DNA of 64,000 nt from Prorocentrum cordatum (lineage: Eukaryota; Sar; Dinophyceae; Prorocentrales; Prorocentraceae), in assembly GCA_963575745.1 (NCBI GenBank), contig CAUYUJ010012758.1, positions 37,501 through 101,500 on the forward strand, read 5' to 3'. The notes beneath the pieces were generated by a model that made no database searches, was not told the DNA's origin, and saw only the letters and a list, made by a program, of their open reading frames with translations. This document shows positions 1 to 11,126 of this stretch, piece after piece (position 1 is the stretch's first letter; every line of letters starts with the position of its first letter). A program made the translations under genes and the position numbers.

Positions 1-2
1 CG

Positions 3-209
3 CCCGATTGGGCGTCAGCGGATTGGTCGGTCTTGTTCGACTACCACGAGTGGGTCGTAGTCAAGCTGTTCGCCCGCAGGAACGGTCGGACCCCAGCCGC
101 GAACGTCATCGCGGAAGCAGACCGCCAGACGAGGGCCATGTGGGCCGAGTCGGTTCGCAACGATGGCAAGTCGTTCGCAGAGGCCGTCCAGACGTGCCGC
201 GCGGAATAG
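3..209 (+). CDS. C-terminal fragment of an unidentified protein
   Basis: Frame 3 is open from the left edge of the window to a TAG at 207-209, giving 68 residues of ordinary globular composition (for example DWSVLFDYHEWVVVKLFARR and MWAESVRNDGKSFAEAVQT) rather than the arginine/proline-rich translation typical of shadow frames here. The tail looks amphipathic and helical and ends in TCRAE. I do not recognise the family. The start lies outside the window, and the other two plus frames over this stretch read as low-quality arginine-rich peptide. It could be the last exon of a host gene or the end of a mobile-element ORF. Confidence 0.45.
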   Translation, partial: PDWASADWSVLFDYHEWVVVKLFARRNGRTPAANVIAEADRQTRAMWAESVRNDGKSFAEAVQTCRAE

Positions 210-3200
210 GTGTCCCTGGTTTCGGAGCTGGGACGTTTTTGCGGCGCGCGGGCGTCGGGCGCTTGGCTCGATCTCTGCAGCGCGGGGCGCGGCAGCCGAG
301 CCGACCATGCTTTTTAATTTCCACCGTTCCGCACGTGCGTTCGATGCGGTACGAATCTGAATGTGTTCACGTTCCCGCCCTCTGTCCCCTAACCAGCAGA
401 TGCGGCCGCGAGCATATCTGGCCGTCGCGCCCCGCCGAGAGCTCGTGCGGAGCTGTTCCGCGAAGCGCCCTTCGCGCTTTGGGTTGTGACCAGCAATCTC
501 CCCTTCCGAGCGCGAGCAACCGCACGGTGTTCCATTATTGGTGCGTTTGTTTGGACGACTATTGTTACCAGTTGCGCCGCGTACGTAGGCGCACGTCCTA
601 TAGGCATTGGAGTCGTCCAGATCGGCATTGTGCTAGTGCTTCTCTGTGCCAGCGCGAATAACAAGAGACGTTGAATAAATGCGTGTGACGCTGCAGTTCC
701 GAGGCGTTCGCGCAGATCTTCGATGTTGTAGGTAGTTGTCGTTCGCTGTGACTTTGAGCTGTAAGCTGTTGCTACCGATTTTTCGCACTGACTATTCACT
801 AAACATGACAAGATCACATAATAATTCGAATGCCATTTAGTTAGGTGCAAGTTCCTCTGTGCGAGGGAATTCGGTGATAGCTACACAGTTTCATGCGTAA
901 AAAGAAACCGAACACCCCGTTGTCTGAAGAAACCGGTCGCCCTGGTTATTCAACTAGCTCGGGTGCGTACATGTCGAATTCAATGCGTTTGCCATGAATT
1001 TGTGGTACAGCATGAATATAGTGTGGTTGCAGTTCGCGTTGGGCTTCTTCGGGCTTGCTTCTAGCCTGCTATTCGCGTGCTGTCCGCTTGACCCAGGCGT
1101 GTTTCCCTTTGCCTTAATGTTGCAGTTCAGTCCTCGCCGTTTGCACGCGCATTGGTGTTCTCTTGTCTTGTCGTGGACTTGCCTTTTGCTTCCTTGATTG
1201 CACATAACTTGCGCGGCTGGTGTTCGATAGCGTGCTCGTAATTTGGCGCGGCGTTCCTCATCAGACCTCGTTGTGGATCGCGCCGGGCTCATCCACAAAA
1301 ACGATCCTGAAAAATGAGCACACACGTGCCCAGTGAACGGGCAGGGGAAGACGGCCACGATGGCCACCTTACAGGGATGCTTATGCAGACGCAACCCAGC
1401 AATCTCCATCCCGCAAGCCCTTGTTGTGGTTGATGGCGACAGGCTGCCCAAAGGCCTAGACGCCCTTGGCCGAAGGCCGAGAATAATAGCATTGTGTAAA
1501 GGAGAAACCGTCCTAGAGCAGCCTCGTGGCCACCCCGGAGCGGAATCAACTTAGGAAAAGCCTAGAAGGGCAGCTCGCAGCCGAGGAAAAGACTGCGGCC
1601 ACCGCACTTCGGGGCCCCCGTCGGTTCGCAAGGGGGGGCACCCCACGAGTCAGGGAAATCAGCGTCGCGTTGATAGGACATGAAAGGGGCACGCTTCGGT
1701 GCCAGCGGGAATTAAACTGTACAAGCCGGGCTTGGGCGAGCCCCCAGAGAAGAGGACGACGACGAGCAGGACACCCCGCAACACGAGGCACCCCACTTCC
1801 CAGCCGCAACCCTATGCGAGCCGCTTCGGTTGACAGCAGAGGCGGGCTCCGCTCGCCTTCTGCGCAAGCTCCCCCCCCGGATGGGAGCCAGCAGTCAGGT
1901 GTCGGCAGAAATCGCACACCAATGCCTTAAGCCGAAGCAGGGCGCACGGAGGACAAGAAGCGTCAAGGTACCACGTGCGCAAAGGAGCCTGGCGCGCCGC
2001 ACGGCCCCTCCCCCAGGGGCCTGGGATCCCAAACCCGGATTTTTTACGGCAGGCCCTCTGACCGCCGGCGACAGGGCAGAGCCCCCGTCCGTGCACGCCC
2101 TTGCCCCGCAGTGGAGGCAAGGGCCGTCTCCTGATGCTTCTGAGCGACTCTGTAGACGCCGCGCTGCGCACGGCCCCCGCCCTCCAGAGGGGCGTAGGGG
2201 GGTGGGGCACTGGCGTGCCTGCCCGCGGCCGCTCAGCGTGCGCCGAAGAGCCGTACGTCCCAGATGCTCAGGACGTCCCCATCACGCAAGCCCTTCGGCG
2301 CAACAGCTTCTTGACCCTGTCTCGCCTCCCCTTCCCGTTGGATTCTCTTCGCATCACCACTCATCGGCTTCCCGAGGGCGTGATGATTGTCGGCCCGCTG
2401 GCGTTCTTCCTCTAGTGCCTCAGGCGCTCTGTCAATTCGGCCCCCTCCCGTTTCGTCAGGGTTCGGCTGGGGCAGTTGGATTTGGGACTCCCGAGGGCGT
2501 GACTTCCCTCAAGGGAGGAAAAACCACCCTGGCCCTGAGAGCCGGCGTTTATGAAACGCCCCTGGGCGTTTACTGAACAGCCCTGCCCTGCTCGATTCCT
2601 TCCGTGGGTGGGTTTACTAAAAGGCTTCGATCGTCGGGGTGCTTATTATCAGGGTGGACTGTCTGCTCTCTGTTCTCACAGCGTGGACCGCGGGAGTTCT
2701 GGACCGATCCCCCGAGACCAGCTGCCGCCCCCCGAGCCGCTGTTAACGGCTGAGGGGCCCAGCGAGGGTCCCAACGCGGCCCAAGGCGGGCAAGAGGTGC
2801 CCGCCGTCTTTGGGCCCCCGCGACACGAGGAGATCTTGTGTCTCGTGCGCGCTGTCCACCTCTCCACCTCTCCTCCACCTCTCCACCTCCTCTCCACCTC
2901 TCCGCCTCCTCCGCCTCAGAATGGAGCCTCGGCGCACGGCCGGGGCCGAGCGAGGGCCCCCAGAGGCCGAAGGTGGGCAAGAGGTGCCCGCCGGCTTCTT
3001 GCCTCCCGCGGCGCGAGGAGTTTGGGCGCCTCGTGCGCGCGGTCCCTCAGGAGGAGGGCAGAGCGGCGCGAGCGAGCCGTGCACCTTCCCCCACGTAGCG
3101 GAGTCGCCGCGGGCGAGATCGAACGCGCAAAGGCCCCCCTGCGCCAAGAGCACACAGGTCCCGCCCCTTGCGGCAGACTTGCCGAGCGTTGGGACCAAGG

Positions 3201-3240
3201 AAAACAATGTTCGCTACCAATGCGTGCCTCCCCCTTCCCT
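210..3240. other. No supported gene
   Basis: Three kilobases without a convincing gene. A 62-residue frame at 486-674 holds two hydrophobic stretches (SIIGAFVWTTIVTS and IGIGVVQIGIVLVLLC), but it lacks context and may be chance. A short pyrimidine minisatellite built on CTCCACCT lies at about 2859-2920. The rest is unique-looking GC-rich DNA in which open frames occur on both strands without protein-like composition. Confidence 0.5.
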
Positions 3241-3241
3241 A

Positions 3242-3300
<59 letters not shown>

Positions 3301-3302
3301 TC
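3241..3302 (+). repeat. CTG trinucleotide repeat
   Basis: About twenty CTG units with a few CTA/TTG interruptions, followed by TCCC tetranucleotide repeats at about 3310-3350. It reads as polyleucine on one frame and polyserine or polyglutamine-type tracts on others; none of these frames has a credible gene around it. Confidence 0.9.
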
Positions 3303-3714
3303 TCGTGTTCCCTCTCCCTCCCTCCCTCCCTCCCTCTCCCTCCCCACGTCTCCTGAGGATGCAACTCCTGGGAGGTTTAGTTCGGCATCGGCGCCGGTGC
3401 ATCCGTAGTCCGAATGCTGCCGAATATGTTCAATCTGGCCGAATCCCGGGCTTCGTCCTGCCTGATACAGCTCAGTGGTTTCCTTTAATCTGGCATAATA
3501 GCATTCCATCATTGTTACGACGACTACCCAGGAGTTGCTCTTTGACGTCCCCCCTCCTCTCTCGGGCCAGACGAAGGGGGGGCAGGAAAAGTGGGGGGGG
3601 ATGAAATCTGCTGCGCGCAGCTGGACTCGGCCCCGCCGCCAGCGCTTCCCTCGATACAGTGGCGCCTCCCGGCGCTTGGACGCGCCAGGGAAACCAGCTG
3701 CGTGAGCTGATTCT

Positions 3715-3835
3715 CTACCCTACCCTTTGCTATCCTACCCGTTCGTCCGCCCCGAGAGACCTACCCTGCCCTTTGCTACCCTACCCTAAACCCTTGGCTA
3801 TCCTACCCTACCCGTTGCTATCCTATATCCTTCCC
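3715..3835 (+). repeat. Degenerate CTACCCTACCC / TTGCTATC repeat
   Basis: Alternating CTACCCTACCC and TTTGCTATC blocks repeat about five times with variation. One CCCTAAACCC sits at 3784-3793, which resembles the plant/dinoflagellate-type telomere unit, but only once, so I do not call it telomeric. Confidence 0.6.
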
Positions 3836-3856
3836 ACGCCCCGCCCGCTCTGAGGC

Positions 3857-4600
3857 GGCCACCCAGGGCGAGGAGGCGGGGGCCGCCCTGCTGGTGATGC
3901 TGGAGCTGTGGTGGCACAGGGAGGTGACATGCGACAGCGCCGACGACTGGCAGGCTGCGCTGAAGGTCCTCTGGGAGCGCGACATCGTGTCCCAGGAGCT
4001 TAGTTTCGCAGGCGATGTTTCTCCCCAACCCCCCAACTTGTCAATGATTAATGAAGCCGCTCAGAGAAGAATGGAAACCTTTGGATACACCCCAATGGGG
4101 CTATTCGGACGCTACCCGACCCGATCGAGGATGGACGTCCCCCCATCGTACATCCCAGGATTGGGCCCAAAATTTCTGGTCCATTCGAAAACCCATGAAG
4201 CCTGGGATAGGGGTGGACATATCCCGTGTTCTAGTTGGCCCTGGAAACGACATGGCCGCTTTTGTCACAAGCTCCGTGTTGCAGTTTCTGTTGTTGGTTT
4301 CGGCTCTGTTCATGTCTCCGTCGCGTTTTCATCAGGGCTCCGGGTTCTCAATCCCGCAGCCGTTTTTGTTGCCGTTCCCAGTCGCCGTCTTTCTGTTATC
4401 ATTTCCATGTTCATTAGGTTCTTGTTTCGGGAAACGGTGGAAAAACGGCCTTGCCGCTTCTGCAGCCCATAAAGTCCAGGAGGCCGTGGAGGAGTGGTGC
4501 GGCAACGAGCTGGCGGTGATGCAGTTCTACCCGAAGTTCCACAGCCAGGACGGGGCCGTCCGGCGCGCGAGGGAGGGAGGCAGGTCAGTTGGCAGGTAGC
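3857..4600 (+). other. Possible coding exons, unidentified
   Basis: Two stretches have protein-like composition: about 3890-4010, with LLVMLELWWHREVT and WQAALKVLWERDIVSQEL, and about 4480-4570, with EEWCGNELAVMQFYPKFHSQ. The first faintly recalls the helical W2 repeat at the C-terminus of eIF5/eIF2B-epsilon-type proteins (ALK-LW--DIVSQE). They are in different frames and separated by about 470 bases that could be intron, but I cannot place convincing donor and acceptor sites. Function is unassigned. Confidence 0.25.
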
Positions 4601-4603
4601 TTC

Positions 4604-4749
4604 GAGTCGGACGTGTCCCTCTACAGGAAGAATGTTCAACAATAGTCAAGAAATAGTATCGTGACGATTTTTCGTGCTAGTTGTACTATACCTGGACTAT
4701 GTCAGATTTGTCCTTCGAAATCCGCCTGTAGGAGGACATGCCCAACCTC
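4604..4749 (+). mobile_element. AT-rich inverted-repeat element (MITE), copy 1
   Basis: A 146-bp segment starts GAGTCGGACGTGTCCCTCTA and ends in the imperfect reverse complement (CCTGTAGGAGGACATGCCCA). The interior is much more AT-rich than its surroundings and begins AGGAAGAATGTTCA. The same termini, and the same AATGTTCA next to one terminus, recur in inverted orientation at 26199-26355. No ORF is present, so it would be a non-autonomous element moved by a DNA transposase encoded elsewhere. Confidence 0.75.
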
Positions 4750-5785
4750 AAGGTAGCGGGGTACACAGGGGTGCTCGGTCGGTCAGGCTGCATCCCAGTC
4801 GGTCACGTTCGGTCGGCTCGGTTCGGTCGGTCATTTTGTCGTCGCCGCCTCGCTGCGCCCTCCTATCAGGAGCGAAAGAAGGACGTACACTTACGTGAAT
4901 CCACGTTCGTTTCGAGAGTGCGAACTTTCGTATTACGCGGCTGGTCTCGCGGATTGGGGGGCCGTGTTCATGTACGCGGGTGGTCTCGTACGTCCTTTTG
5001 AGGGCTCCCTATCCTAGACAACTTGCGGCGTGTCGATATTGATCGGTTTCGGTTTCGCTGTTGGTTCGGTCGGTGTTCGGTTTTGCTGTCGCCGTGCACG
5101 ACCTCGGTTCAGAGCAAACGGGATTCAGCCAGAGCACCAGACCTTGCGCGGATTTGGGCTGACCCAGGTTTGGGAGCCGTTCGCAGCCTTGGAGGTGGTC
5201 TTACATGTTGGCTGAGCCGGGTTTGGAAAGCCCCCCGAAAAATGCAGCGCCGCTTTTCCAAATTGGCAGAGCCCGGTTCTTGCTGAGCCGGATTACTCCA
5301 CGCCTATGGGAGGTCTCAGTACGCCCAGAGTTCCCAGGGTGTTGAAGACATAATAATCCGCTGCACTCGTACCCCCCAGGGGAAAATGTGACTTGTGTTC
5401 TTGGTTTCTTGCACCCCCCCGCGGACTCAAGAACCTCAATGTTGAAGACGTTGCGGCCGACGCCCTTGCGTGAACAAAGGCATGCAGGGGCGCGGGGAGA
5501 CGGACCACGCGCGAAAGATGCGGATCTCTCTAGAGCAGGACAGAGACCTGTTCAGGACTGCTCGAAGCCTAGACTGGAACTTGAACTCAAAGGCCCTGGT
5601 GCTGTTTCTGCTGCCCTCCCACGACGGCCCACGGGAGGCCTCCAGGAGGGGGCCCCCCTCCAGAGGCAGGAGGGCCCCGGGGGACACGGGCAGGGGCCGT
5701 CCCCAAGGGCCAGCTTCCCAACCCAGGTCGCTTCGCAGCGGCGCCGAGAAGCTCCTGGGGTCCCTCCAGGACCGGGGCCCACTTC
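4750..5785. other. No supported gene; GGTCGGTTCGGTCGG-rich DNA
   Basis: Contains imperfect GGTCGGTCGG/GGTTCGGTCGG runs at about 4770-4835 and 5040-5080. Related runs occur at 32788-32840 and 50375-50400. Two similar AGCCGGGTTTGG/AGCCCGGTT phrases occur near 5215-5285. I see no gene. Confidence 0.5.
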
Positions 5786-5990
5786 GACGCGATCCACCGG
5801 ATTCGAATCGATCCTGATCGACCCGATCCGACCCGAGTCCAGTCCTCCGACGATCCGAAGCGGCCCGATGCTCCCGTGGCGTCGTCTTGCGTCTTGGCTC
5901 GACCGATCCAATTCGATCTCGATTCAGTGCCGATCAGCCCCATCCGACGCACGGCCCGGCTCGACCTGATGACTCCCCGGCTCGATGTTG
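5786..5990 (+). repeat. Dispersed GATCCGATTCGATC-rich repeat, copy 1
   Basis: Dense in short palindromes of the type GATTCGAATCGATC, with phrases shared with 26540-26690 and 29898-29995 (GATCGG/CCGATC, CCCGATCCGACGCACG). The copies are too diverged for me to define exact ends. Confidence 0.4.
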
Positions 5991-6555
5991 TTGAATCCCG
6001 CCCCTCTCATCCAGGGCCCAGTTCCTTCGTGCTAACTCCGGACCTTCGGGGCTCTCCCCCCTGGCTCGGGGGCCCCCAGGCGGTGCGGTAGCCACTCCAT
6101 CTGGTGAGTCAGTGAGGGTGTTCGGGGTGGCCGCATGGTTTGAGGATTTGGGTCGTTCTCTGAGGATGACCCGGGTGGCCAGGGCCTCCGAGCCCCCACC
6201 ACCGCGCGGCGACACACCGTGCGGAAAAGTTGTTCGGGATGTCGATGCCACCGCCGATCAAAGTAAGACGAACAATCCGGACGATAGAAGCTCTCTGGTG
6301 CAAGTGTGTGATCAGTATCAGGCTGACGCTTCGTCCCTTGCGGGACCTTATTCTGAGTCAAATTGACTATTGATCTTGCGCATGCAAAGGCATGGAAACA
6401 TTGTTTCCAGCACGTGCTACGTAGCATCCCGCGGATGCGGATAAGAGCAAGGGGGCGGCGCGGACGTCGGCGGCCTGCGAGGCTCTGAAGAAACCTGCCG
6501 CGGCGCAAAATTTTACTAACTATACAACGAGCCCGCCGCAGGCGCCGATTCTTTT
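5991..6555. other. No supported gene
   Basis: Unique-looking sequence between two repeats. Frames of 70-150 codons exist on both strands but none shows a recognisable motif or hydrophobic/charge pattern of a folded protein. Confidence 0.45.
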
Positions 6556-6735
6556 GTTACAGCAATGTGGGTGGGTCGCGGGTTGGGTCGCGGGTGGGTC
6601 GCGGGTGGGTCGCGGGGTGGGTCGCGGGTGGGTCGCGGGGTGGGTCCGGGGGTGGATCGCGGGTGGGTCGCGGGTGGGTCGCGGGTGGGTCGGGGGTGGG
6701 TCGCGGGGTGGGTCGCGGGGCGGATCGCCGGGGGG
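6556..6735 (+). repeat. G-rich 10-12 bp minisatellite
   Basis: About sixteen tandem units of GTGGGTCGCGG with one-base length variation (GGGTCGCGGGTGGGTCGCGG). Every unit brings runs of three or four G on the plus strand, so intramolecular G-quadruplex formation is plausible. It is followed immediately by an AAC repeat. Confidence 0.9.
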
Positions 6736-6745
6736 ACGACGCCAA

Positions 6746-6750
6746 GCAAT

Positions 6751-6781
<31 letters not shown>

Positions 6782-6945
6782 GCAACAGCAACAGCAACAG
6801 CAACAACAACAACAACAACAACAATAGCAACAACAACAAGAGCAAGAGCAACAGCAACAGCAACAGCAACAACAACAGCAACAGCAACAACAACAACAGC
6901 AACAACAACAATAGCTTCAACAACAGCCATAGATAACAACAAACA
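6746..6945 (+). repeat. AAC/AGC trinucleotide tract
   Basis: About 200 bases of (AAC)n with blocks of AGC, AAT and AAG. The reading frames give polyasparagine, polythreonine or polyglutamine-type shadows and no gene. Confidence 0.9.
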
Positions 6946-7204
6946 ACAAGAATCCGAATCGCGGATTCCCACTTCAGCCACGCACCCAGGGACAGTGAAT
7001 GACCGTTCGACCCCCTCCATCTGATCAGTTAGGATGGAGAAGAACCAGGCGCGTTGCTGCAGCTCTGACCGGTCTGTCGCCGCGCTGCTCTGACCCTCCC
7101 AGTTGGGCCTTTGGCCAGGAAACCTCGGGCCCCAGCCCGGCACGGACCCCCCTCACCGCGCTCTGGAGCTCGGGCCTCTGGTGTCCTCGTCGCTCGTCGT
7201 CGTT

Positions 7205-7375
7205 CGAGGATCGAGGAAGGATCGAGGAGGAGGAGGAGGAGGATCGAGGAGGGAGGGGGAGAGAAGAGGAGGGAGGAGGAGGTGAAGGAGTAGGAGAAGG
7301 AGGAGGACGAGAAGGAGAAGAGGAGGAGGAGGAGGCAGAGGAGGAGAATGGCAGGAGGAGGAGGAGGAGGGAAAG
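7205..7375 (+). repeat. GGA purine tract
   Basis: GGA/GAA repeats interrupted by ATCGAGGA phrases. The tract lies just beyond the minus-strand 3' end of the recognisable LINE sequence at about 7480. Confidence 0.85.
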
Positions 7376-7439
7376 GGGCCCGCGCAGGAGGCCGCCGGCC
7401 GCGGGCGTCGAGGCCGCCCCCGCCTCCTCGGAGGAAAAC

Positions 7440-7965
7440 TGTTGCAAAGTGATTGAAAATGATATTTCAAAAAATCTCGAGAAGCTGGCCAAGTGGGGCA
7501 AGGAGGCCGGCAGCGCACCGCCCCACGAGCAGTGGTGAGGCTGCGGAGTTGCCTCGAGTGTTTGCAAGAACATTCGCTGGTCTCCAATGTCGTTGCCCCT
7601 GATGGCCTGCAGAGCCCAGAAGATCCTCTCTTTGGCAAGTAGCGCGCCTCTGCGACACGGTCGCTCACGATAGTCAGAATAGACAGCATGGAAAATACGC
7701 TTCACATCCGAAACATGTGCCCAGCAACAGTTCGAAAAAGTATGTGTGCCCATTAATTGCCCCACTGCCTTCTTGAAACCTTCCTCCTGGGTCACGAAAT
7801 GCGGCATACATGCGTGATGTTGTGACGTACTCTTGTACGATATTTTCGCCGTTACTGGAAGATGGTCGCTGACGTACTGATCCGGGAGTTCCCCCAGCGT
7901 TCCTGCGCAGATATCCCAAAAAGCGTATGCTTCCTGCGGCGCATTACTATATATACACACATATA

Positions 7966-7999
<34 letters not shown>

Positions 8000-9440
8000 T
8001 AAATAAGCACACACGATCAAGACGTGAAGAAGATCCGTTCACGGCCAAGTTGCTCGGGCACCTGGTGTACAATCGCTGGTGGCATTCGTCAAAGTCATGA
8101 AAATGTGATGTCCAAAACCTTCCTGCTGCGCATGGTCGGCCAATGCAGGCTCCAGAATACAGATTTGGCCTGTCCTCCCTCTCTGTGACAAAATTGAAGT
8201 CCCCGAAAATGTCAATAACATGATCGTCCTTCTGCCCGATGAAACTCAAAATCCTTTGTAAGAGAACAGTTTTCTGCACAAACTGCCCAGTCCCAGCTTC
8301 AATGTGCACGCAAATAAATAGCATGTTGCGTTCATGACTGCGAACATCCACCGCAAGAACTAGCCCAGGAACCAAAACGTGCCGATGCACTTCATCGAAC
8401 AGTTGTGAATACGAGGATCGGATGGCCACCAATATCCCACCCGCCGCAGCACTCAGCGGTGCTTCAAAAAAATCGAACTCTTGAGAATATATTGTCGGAG
8501 GTGCTCACTTGCACCCGCACCGTCGCCATGCGCTCCTGAATACCGATCACCGTTCCCTAGTCGAACATGCGATTGACGATCTTCATCTTCGCCTTGTGTT
8601 TGAAGATATCGTTGCAGAACAGACGACCGGCCGAGTTCCATTTGTAAATGTTCACGTTGAAGAGTTGTTGGTTCCGCGTTCCGGTGCGCGAACCAGCTTG
8701 GCATCGTACTTGTTGTAGCCCCTGCAGCCAAATACCGTGTATGTCGTGAACACATTGCTCACAGAGTGTCCCAGGCCTGCATCCGGACATACCCCCCAAA
8801 GCCTCGTAAAGGTAATGTTCACCCCTATCGTCCAATACATTCCGTAAAGAATTCAAAATTGGGACCTCTTGCTTGCGACCAGCCATTTCGTCCCAAGAAG
8901 ACGGGTCACTCCCAAGCTCTCCCCCAAAAAGTTTCCTCTTACTGGCAAACTCCCCCTGAAATCGGTGAGTGTGAAAATGTTCCTCAGGTGGATGGGAGAG
9001 GTAATGTCGGTCGCACGCTGAGGATAACCATGCGTCCAACGCCTCCGCTTCCTACTTGAAGCGCGCAGCGAACTCGTCGATCAGAGGCAGCACATTCCTC
9101 TGCAGATCGTCGACTTCAAGGTCCGCCACGTTTTTCTTCATCCACTTGCACTCCACGTTGCCGTCATGACGTAACGACAATTTGAGCACATCAAACGAGT
9201 CAATCGAGACAGTGCCCCTGCGCTTGATGGCCTTCATCTCCAGAGGCTGCACCTTGTTAGATTGTGTAATTGTGTTGTGCAAGCGAGTGGGTTGCATGAT
9301 AGACTTTCCATTGTTCGTTCGTCATGTGCATATTGATATACTGGTCGACTCTCCCCTGCTTTTCCTGCCACCTTGAAGTTCTTGATGTTTTCAAAATTGT
9401 CTGTGATGAACTGTTCGGTAACCTCCTGTGAAGCAAACTG
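7440..9440 (-). pseudogene. LINE 5' half: pre-endonuclease region, AP endonuclease and linker
   Basis: Reading leftwards on the minus strand, I see a pre-endonuclease segment at about 9300-8680. The endonuclease (EEP/APE fold) follows: NVNIYKWNS at the start, the catalytic-glutamate box IGIQE near 8553, GGILVAI near 8420, the metal-site box GDFNFV near 8195, SRLDRV near 8010 and SDHLPV near 7865. A post-endonuclease linker (MPHFVTQEEGFKKAVGQL) runs to about 7480. The endonuclease nicks target DNA in LINE retrotransposition. The copy is dead: in-frame TAG codons lie just before the IGIQE box and at about 9048, a one-base shift sits in a seven-base T run at 8467-8473, and a TA microsatellite breaks the frame between SRLDRV and YSNAP. 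The matching reverse-transcriptase half lies on the other strand to the right. Confidence 0.7.
7947..7997. repeat. TA microsatellite inside the LINE endonuclease
   Basis: An (AT)n tract with ACAC/TCTA interruptions. On the minus strand it lies exactly between the SRLDRV and YSNAPQ endonuclease segments, adding about 17 codons and shifting the frame. Confidence 0.9.
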
Positions 9441-11126
9441 TATGCATACATCTGAACCAGTGGCACCTTTGGCAAACGGAGCGCATCATCCGCGCCATAC
9501 AGGCTCTTCTTTACGTCAACAACACTCATTTCAAGAAGGGGTGCGCTGGGTTACGATATGTTTTTGCGGCTGCTTCCGGGGTCCGCCAAGGTTGCCCGCT
9601 GAGCTCTACGATTCTCGTCCTGGTGACCAACTGTTTTATGAGGGCGCTGGGGCGAACCATTGGGCCGCGAGATCTTCTTTAGGGCTTACGCAGAGAACAT
9701 TGCTTTGGTAATGTGCGATATGCGGAGCCCTGTGCCAACAGCGTGCGGCATTTTTGAACGCATCGGTCGGATTTCGAAATTGCTTTTCAATGGCAGGAAA
9801 AGCTGTGTAGTACCCTTGTGGGTGAACTTTGACGCGGCCGCGATACAGGTGCAGCTGGGGCAAAGCATTCCGGCTAGGCGTGTTTTTTTCGGTTCGTTCT
9901 TATATCAAATATGTGGGTTCTTTGCTTGGGCCTGGAGTTGAGACCCGAGATCGGGACGGAGTCGCCGAGGGCATTCTGCAGATCGCCAGTTTGGTCAAGT
10001 CGCTGAACCTTCCGAAGCTCAACGCTTTCTTACTGTCGCAATTCAGGGCGCCGCCGAGAACAATCCGGCGCGCAGAGCTGAGCGCGGCCAGGTCTGTCAT
10101 TGGAGACCTTGGCCTGTGGGCGCCAATGCATATGTTCTATCAAAATTCCGGACGCGCTTGGGTTTCCAGTATCGTTCAAGGCAATGGACACGATATGTTT
10201 GGCAATGGTGACCAATACATGCCTAACGTTTACCTCCGACTGTCGACGCAACGTGCAGATCTTTCAAGACGCAGAGTGAGAGCCAGAAGCATTTTTAGTG
10301 CACCCGCGAAGCGACTGGAAGAGGCAACGCGTTGTCATTCAGTTGATGGATCGTTTTGATTCGTTTGACCTGGAAAGGTTCAAGGAAACGTACGGCTTCA
10401 ATATTGATGACCCCAGCGCAAGAGCCAGTGATCTTCCAACGTTGATATACACAGTTCTGTTGCCCGCCATGCATCTTGTCGACCCGTTGGTTGAGCGTGG
10501 GCGGAAGCTGTGGCGGTGGTTCGGTGAGGATGACGCGTAGGGAGTGGCAACCTGAGCCGTTACGACGTGTTTGGCTCTGCGGAAGTGCGTGCCTTTTTGT
10601 GTTGTTTTGTGTTTGATCGGCACGTGATGCAACGGGTGATGCACGCAACGGCGCTTTCACGACACGGCTGGTCGCTGCAGGTCATGTAATGATTGCGACG
10701 GCGAGGATTCGATCGAGCATTACGCTGCGCGCGGGTACCATTGGAGTGTCTTCGAAGCTAGATCTAGGGCAACTGCGCCTGAGCATACCCTACGGGAGTT
10801 CTTCTGCCTTGACGGCAGCAGTTTGGACATGATGATTGTCCGAATTTGCCACATGTACGCGGTGAAGAGGGCTGTCGACGCAAACTGGGCCAACGCGAGA
10901 GAGAGTGAAGCCACTCAAGTGGACAGCATGGTGCGGCATGAACACCGGACAGCGGCATTGTACGACGCTGGCTTGGCCAACCGACACCGCTCTCCTTGCG
11001 GTGGAATGTGACTCTCAACATATATACCACTGTTTCGCCATTTGCCCAGTCTCATCGATACGAGTTTGGGGTAGACTCGTATCGTCCCGTCGTGGCGCGA
11101 TTTTCCTGGAGGCCCGCCGCTTTTAG
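9440..11126 (+). pseudogene. LINE 3' half: reverse transcriptase and C-terminal region
   Basis: The plus strand carries the reverse-transcriptase block RAIQALLYVNN followed by SGVRQGCPLSS near 9570 (the canonical RQGCPLSP motif). Next come YAENIALV near 9687, where YADD is expected, and KYVGSLLGPG near 9907, matching the FLG/YLG motif after the catalytic loop. Later segments (about 10298-10540 and 10905-11126) end in a Cys/His-rich patch (CDSQHIYHCFAICP). Three or more frameshifts (about 9680, about 9890 at a T run, about 10355) break the frame. Both catalytic aspartates are replaced (E and N), so it is inactive. The N-terminal fingers of the RT are missing. No poly(A) tail is visible after 11126. 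Confidence 0.75.

Noticed and set aside
3784-3793. CCCTAAACCC as a telomere signal
   Set aside because: A single occurrence inside a CTACCC-type repeat; no tandem telomere units.
4604-4760. Spliced exons reading SFESDVSLYR and EDMPNLK around 4604-4627 and 4732-4752
   Set aside because: Both stretches are the inverted ends of the MITE and recur at 26199-26355, so the apparent peptide is element sequence.
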